Part shown: piece after piece, positions 13,473 to 15,579 of the stretch
How positions within the stretch are numbered: position 1 is the first letter of the stretch
Layout: each line of letters begins with the position of its first letter
The notes under the pieces: model-generated
Told to the model about the DNA's origin: nothing
Databases searched by the model: none
The model's input: only the letters and a program-made list of their open reading frames with translations
Made by a program: the position numbers and the translations under genes
Assembly: GCA_964433315.1 (NCBI GenBank)
Contig: CAYSQO010000050.1
Coordinates: 1 to 15,579 of the forward strand
DNA length: 15,579 bases
Reading direction: 5' to 3'
From: Aquariibacter sp964433315
Lineage (GTDB): Bacteria; Pseudomonadota; Gammaproteobacteria; Burkholderiales; Burkholderiaceae_C

Positions 13473-13505
13473 GCACAACGGCCCTTCGGGGCCGTTGTGC
13501 ATTTC
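13473..13505 (+). terminator. Strong intrinsic terminator of cspA with UUCG tetraloop
   Basis: GCACAACGGCCC and GGGCCGTTGTGC form a perfect 12-bp stem closed by a TTCG tetraloop (13473-13500), followed by ATTTCC. The exceptionally stable C-UUCG-G loop and long stem mark the end of the cspA transcript; the T-run is short. Confidence 0.85.
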
Positions 13506-13556
13506 CGGGCCCGTCTTTCGGTCCGTCCTGCCCGCCGCCTCGCCGCGACCCTGTCC

Positions 13557-14162
13557 ATGTCCCACGCCGCGTTCCCGCCGCCGACCGCGCCTGCCGCGCG
13601 CGCCGCGCCGGCCTCCTGCACCGAACTCTTCCTGGTCTTCACCGGCCTGGCCCTGCAGGGCTTCGGCGGCGTGCTGGCCGTGGCGCAGCGCGAGCTCTGC
13701 GAGCGCCGCGGCTGGCTGAGCGCGGCCGAGTTCCTGGAGATGCTGGCCTACGCCCAGGTCCTGCCCGGCCCCAATGTCTGCAACCTGTCGCTGGCCGTCG
13801 GGCAGCGCTGGTTCGGCGTGCGCGGTGCGCTGGCGGCGCTGGCCGGCATGCTGGCGCTGCCGCTGCTGATCGTGCTGCTGGCCACGGCCTGGGTGATCGA
13901 CCAGGCCGGCGCCGCCTGGCTGCAGGACGCCCTGCGCGGCATGGGCATCGTTGCCGCCGGCCTGATCGTCGGCGCCTGCCTGAAGCTGGCCCGGCCCCTG
14001 CGCGACAGCCCGCTCGGCCGCGCCGGCGTGGCCGCGCTGGGCGGGGCCACGCTGCTGGCCATCGCCGTGCTGAAGCTGCCGCTGCTGGCGGTGCTCGCCG
14101 GCCTGGGGCCGCCGGCCTGCCTGTGGGCCCACCGTCGCCTGCGGGCCGGGCGCAGGCCATGA
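13557..14162 (+). CDS. chrA: Single-domain chromate transporter ChrA, N-terminal-type subunit
   Basis: This 201-residue membrane protein forms one half of a split chromate exporter. Family motifs are clear: LALQGFGGVLAVAQRELCERRGWLS in pieces around residues 31-55, EFLEMLAYAQVLPGPNVCN (58-76) with the invariant PGP at 70-72, and alternating hydrophobic helices up to residue 190. Typical full-length ChrA has two homologous CHR domains of about 200 residues; this gene carries one and the next gene the other. ATG 13557 is chosen; an in-frame GTG at 13497 would lie within the cspA terminator. The first 20 residues are Pro/Ala-rich. The stop overlaps the next ATG as ATGA. Chromate is the substrate known for some family members, and other anions are possible. 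Confidence 0.93.
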   Translation: MSHAAFPPPTAPAARAAPASCTELFLVFTGLALQGFGGVLAVAQRELCERRGWLSAAEFLEMLAYAQVLPGPNVCNLSLAVGQRWFGVRGALAALAGMLALPLLIVLLATAWVIDQAGAAWLQDALRGMGIVAAGLIVGACLKLARPLRDSPLGRAGVAALGGATLLAIAVLKLPLLAVLAGLGPPACLWAHRRLRAGRRP

Positions 14163-14692
14163 GCCCGGCCGCCGACCTGCCGCTGCTGGCCCAGCTCTTC
14201 GGCCAGGCCCTGCTGCTGTCGCTGCTGGCCATCGGCGGCGCGATCACCGTGGCCCCCGACCTGCACCGCGTGATGGTCGACCAGCAGGCCTGGCTGGGCG
14301 ATGCCGAGTTCGGTCACGCCATCGCCATCGCCCAGGCCGCCCCCGGGCCCAACCTGCTCTTCATCCCGGTGCTGGGCTACCAGGTGGCTGGCCTGCCGGG
14401 CGCGCTGGCCATGCTGGTCGGCATCCTGATCCCCTCGACCACCCTGGCCCTGGCCGCGCTGCGCCTGGGCCAGAACCATGCCCACCATCCCGCCCTGCGG
14501 GCCTTCAAGGCCGGCATGGCGCCGATCACCCTGGGCCTGATGCTGGCCACCGGCATCGTGCTGGCGCCCTGGGGCTCGCCGTCCGGCCTGCTGCTGGCCG
14601 GGGCCGTGGCGCTGCTGGTCTGGCGCACGCGCGTGCACCTGCTGGCGCTGATCGCGGCGGGCGCCCTGCTCGGGGTGCTGGGCTGGGTCTGA
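14159..14692 (+). CDS. chrA: Single-domain chromate transporter ChrA, C-terminal-type subunit
   Basis: This 177-residue partner is the second CHR domain. It shows LLAIGGAITVAPDLHRVMVD (22-41), then WLGDAEFGHAIAIAQAAPGPN (45-65) with PGP at 62-64, and further helices including GLPGALAMLVGILIPSTT and APITLGLMLATGIVLAP. The ATG lies inside the stop region of the preceding gene (ATGA, 14159-14162), so equimolar, coupled synthesis is expected. Short-chain ChrA proteins in other bacteria are encoded as such tandem pairs and act together with opposite membrane orientation; that is family knowledge, not visible here. No chrB regulator gene is present in the window. Confidence 0.93.
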   Translation: MSPAADLPLLAQLFGQALLLSLLAIGGAITVAPDLHRVMVDQQAWLGDAEFGHAIAIAQAAPGPNLLFIPVLGYQVAGLPGALAMLVGILIPSTTLALAALRLGQNHAHHPALRAFKAGMAPITLGLMLATGIVLAPWGSPSGLLLAGAVALLVWRTRVHLLALIAAGALLGVLGWV

Positions 14693-14705
14693 GCGGCGGG
14701 CTGCG

Positions 14706-14711
14706 CACAAT
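14706..14711 (+). promoter_or_regulatory. Candidate -10 box CACAAT, leaderless acetyltransferase gene
   Basis: CACAAT is followed by GCCCGC and then the ATG at 14718. With a normal distance from -10 box to start site, the mRNA would start at or beside the ATG. There is no Shine-Dalgarno sequence. The layout is identical to that of the gene starting at 12194. Confidence 0.45.
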
Positions 14712-14717
14712 GCCCGC

Positions 14718-15005
14718 ATGAAGACCGAACTGCCCCCCATCGTCCACCACGCTGCCGCCTCGCGCTTCGAGGTGCAGGTCGACGGCCTGCTGTCGATCTG
14801 CGACTACCGCCTGCGGGACGGCGTGCTCGTCCTGCCCCACACCGTGGTGCCGCCGGAACTGCAGGGCCGCGGCATCGCGGCGGCGCTGGTGGAGGCCGCG
14901 CTGGCCCATGCGCGGGCCGAGGGCCTGCGGGTCGATCCGGTCTGCAGTTACGTGGCCGTCTACCTGCGCCGCCATCCGCGGCATGCGGACCTGCTGCGGG
15001 CCTGA
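14718..15005 (+). CDS. Short GNAT-fold N-acetyltransferase (YjdJ/NATD1-like)
   Basis: This 95-residue protein is a minimal acetyltransferase of the small GNAT subgroup. After beta strands FEVQVDGLLSICDYRL and GVLVLPHTVVPPEL it has the acetyl-CoA pyrophosphate-binding loop QGRGIAAALVEAAL (49-62). The following helix is ARAEGLRV, and the segment VDPVCSYVAVYLRRHP (72-87) carries a conserved-type Cys-Ser-Tyr. The length of about 90-100 residues is normal for this group, whose physiological substrate is unknown. It lies 25 bases after the ChrA pair but has its own CACAAT box. It ends 12 bases before the stop of the convergent HlyC/CorC gene. Confidence 0.88.
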   Translation: MKTELPPIVHHAAASRFEVQVDGLLSICDYRLRDGVLVLPHTVVPPELQGRGIAAALVEAALAHARAEGLRVDPVCSYVAVYLRRHPRHADLLRA

Positions 15006-15010
15006 GCCGC

Positions 15011-15026
15011 GCGGGCCTCAGCCCGC
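15011..15026. terminator. Small hairpin between convergent genes
   Basis: GCGGGC and GCCCGC form a 6-bp stem with loop CTCA, overlapping the stop codon of the leftward gene. Its position between convergent genes suggests a shared termination signal. There is no T-run on either side, so support is weak. Confidence 0.25.
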
Positions 15027-15579
15027 CGCGTCGACCGGCAGGCGCGTGACCAGGACCTGGTCGATCTTGTAGTCGTCCACGTCCAGCACCTCGAAGCGGT
15101 GGCCGGCGGCCTCGATGCGGTCGGTGCGGCGCGGGATGCGCCGCAGCATCACCATCAGGAAGCCGGCCAGGGTGTCGTACTTGCCCTGCTGCGGCAGCCC
15201 GTCGAGGTCGAGCGCGCGCAGCACGTCGGGGATGGGCGTGAGGCCGTCGATCAGCCAGGAGCCATCCTCGCGGCGGCAGATCTGCTCCTCCGCCAGCGGC
15301 GTGACCAGGCCGGCCATCACCGTGCTCATCACGTCGTTGAGGGTGATGATGCCGACGACCAGGCTGTACTCGTTGAGGATGACCGCGAAGTCCTCGCGCG
15401 CGCTGCGGAACTGCTCCAGCACCTCCAGCAGGGTCAGGCGGTCGGGGATGACCAGCACCGGATGCAGGTGGGCGCGGTCGCCCAGGGCGATGGGCTGCTC
15501 GGCCAGCTCGCGCAGCAGCAGGTCCTTGGCGTCGACGTAGCCGACCGGCTTGTCGATGCTGCCGTCGCAGACGAGGTAG
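15018..15579 (-). CDS. HlyC/CorC (TlyC-type) protein with CBS domains, C-terminal part (cut by window edge)
   Basis: The 186 visible C-terminal residues run off the right edge of the window. They begin in the first CBS domain (YLVCDGSIDKPVGYVDAKDLL). The second CBS domain follows (HPVLVIPDRLTLLEVLEQF, FAVILNEYSLVVGIITLNDVM). Last comes the CorC_HlyC transporter-associated domain (GSWLIDGLTPIPDVLRAL, GKYDTLAGFLMVMLRRIP, RFEVLDVDDYKIDQVLV). In the full family an N-terminal DUF21/CNNM membrane domain precedes these, and members are implicated in Mg/Co efflux or tolerance; that part is not visible. A soluble CorC form without DUF21 cannot be excluded. The gene is convergent with the acetyltransferase gene. 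Confidence 0.92.
   Translation of the reverse strand, partial: YLVCDGSIDKPVGYVDAKDLLLRELAEQPIALGDRAHLHPVLVIPDRLTLLEVLEQFRSAREDFAVILNEYSLVVGIITLNDVMSTVMAGLVTPLAEEQICRREDGSWLIDGLTPIPDVLRALDLDGLPQQGKYDTLAGFLMVMLRRIPRRTDRIEAAGHRFEVLDVDDYKIDQVLVTRLPVDAAG

Noticed and set aside
13497..13556. GTG start for the first ChrA gene at 13497
   Set aside because: It lies in the 3' arm of the strong cspA terminator, and the extra 20 residues show no family similarity.
1..15579. Mobile element, CRISPR array, tRNA or phage system
   Set aside because: No transposase or integrase, no regularly spaced repeats, no tRNA-like cloverleaf and no sharp composition break were seen. The region reads as ordinary chromosome, and I found no clearly new multi-gene system.

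Overview
The window is one continuous stretch of very GC-rich chromosome, roughly 70% or more by eye, with strongly G/C-ending codons. It looks like a betaproteobacterium of the Burkholderiales, with a Rubrivivax/Sphaerotilaceae- or Comamonadaceae-like flavour. This is inferred from composition, from the protein families, from repeated TAGAAT/CACAAT-type -10 boxes without a good -35, and from a PCMT-like methyltransferase placed directly before a TolC-type channel. No tRNA, rRNA, CRISPR array, insertion sequence, integrase or attachment site was found. No gene-free stretch exceeds 300 bases.

Left half (1-10042): an envelope efflux locus built around a TetR-family repressor. To the left, on the minus strand, lies a MacAB-like tripartite ABC exporter: HlyD/MacA-type adaptor, separate ATPase, and a permease cut by the window edge. 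To the right, on the plus strand, run the TetR regulator, a lipoprotein RND adaptor whose GTG start overlaps the TetR stop, a complete HAE1-type RND pump, a PCMT-like methyltransferase with an altered active-site region, and a TolC-type outer-membrane channel. A perfect 14-bp palindrome upstream of the TetR gene is the likely operator. The single TolC-like gene could serve both the RND and the ABC exporter.

Middle (10043-11859): a two-gene flavocytochrome c sulfide dehydrogenase operon (fccA, fccB) behind an AT-rich, repeat-bearing promoter region. The flavoprotein keeps the FAD-linking cysteine and both redox-active cysteines of the family. Its export signal looks both Tat-type and lipoprotein-type.

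Right part (11860-15579): a small membrane protein gene diverging from a DUF502 membrane protein gene; a cold-shock protein gene with a long structured leader and a textbook UUCG terminator; a split pair of single-domain ChrA chromate transporters overlapping by ATGA; a very short GNAT-type acetyltransferase; and, convergent to it, the C-terminal part of a HlyC/CorC-type protein with CBS domains running off the window.

Most of the window is ordinary chromosomal gene content. The points most worth a second look are regulatory: the TetR operator pair, the fcc promoter repeats, the 20-bp palindrome at the predicted 5' end of the DUF502 transcript, the cspA leader, and two genes predicted to be leaderless. 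At the protein level the unusual items are the non-canonical PCMT-like protein between pump and channel and the possibly lipid-anchored FccB.
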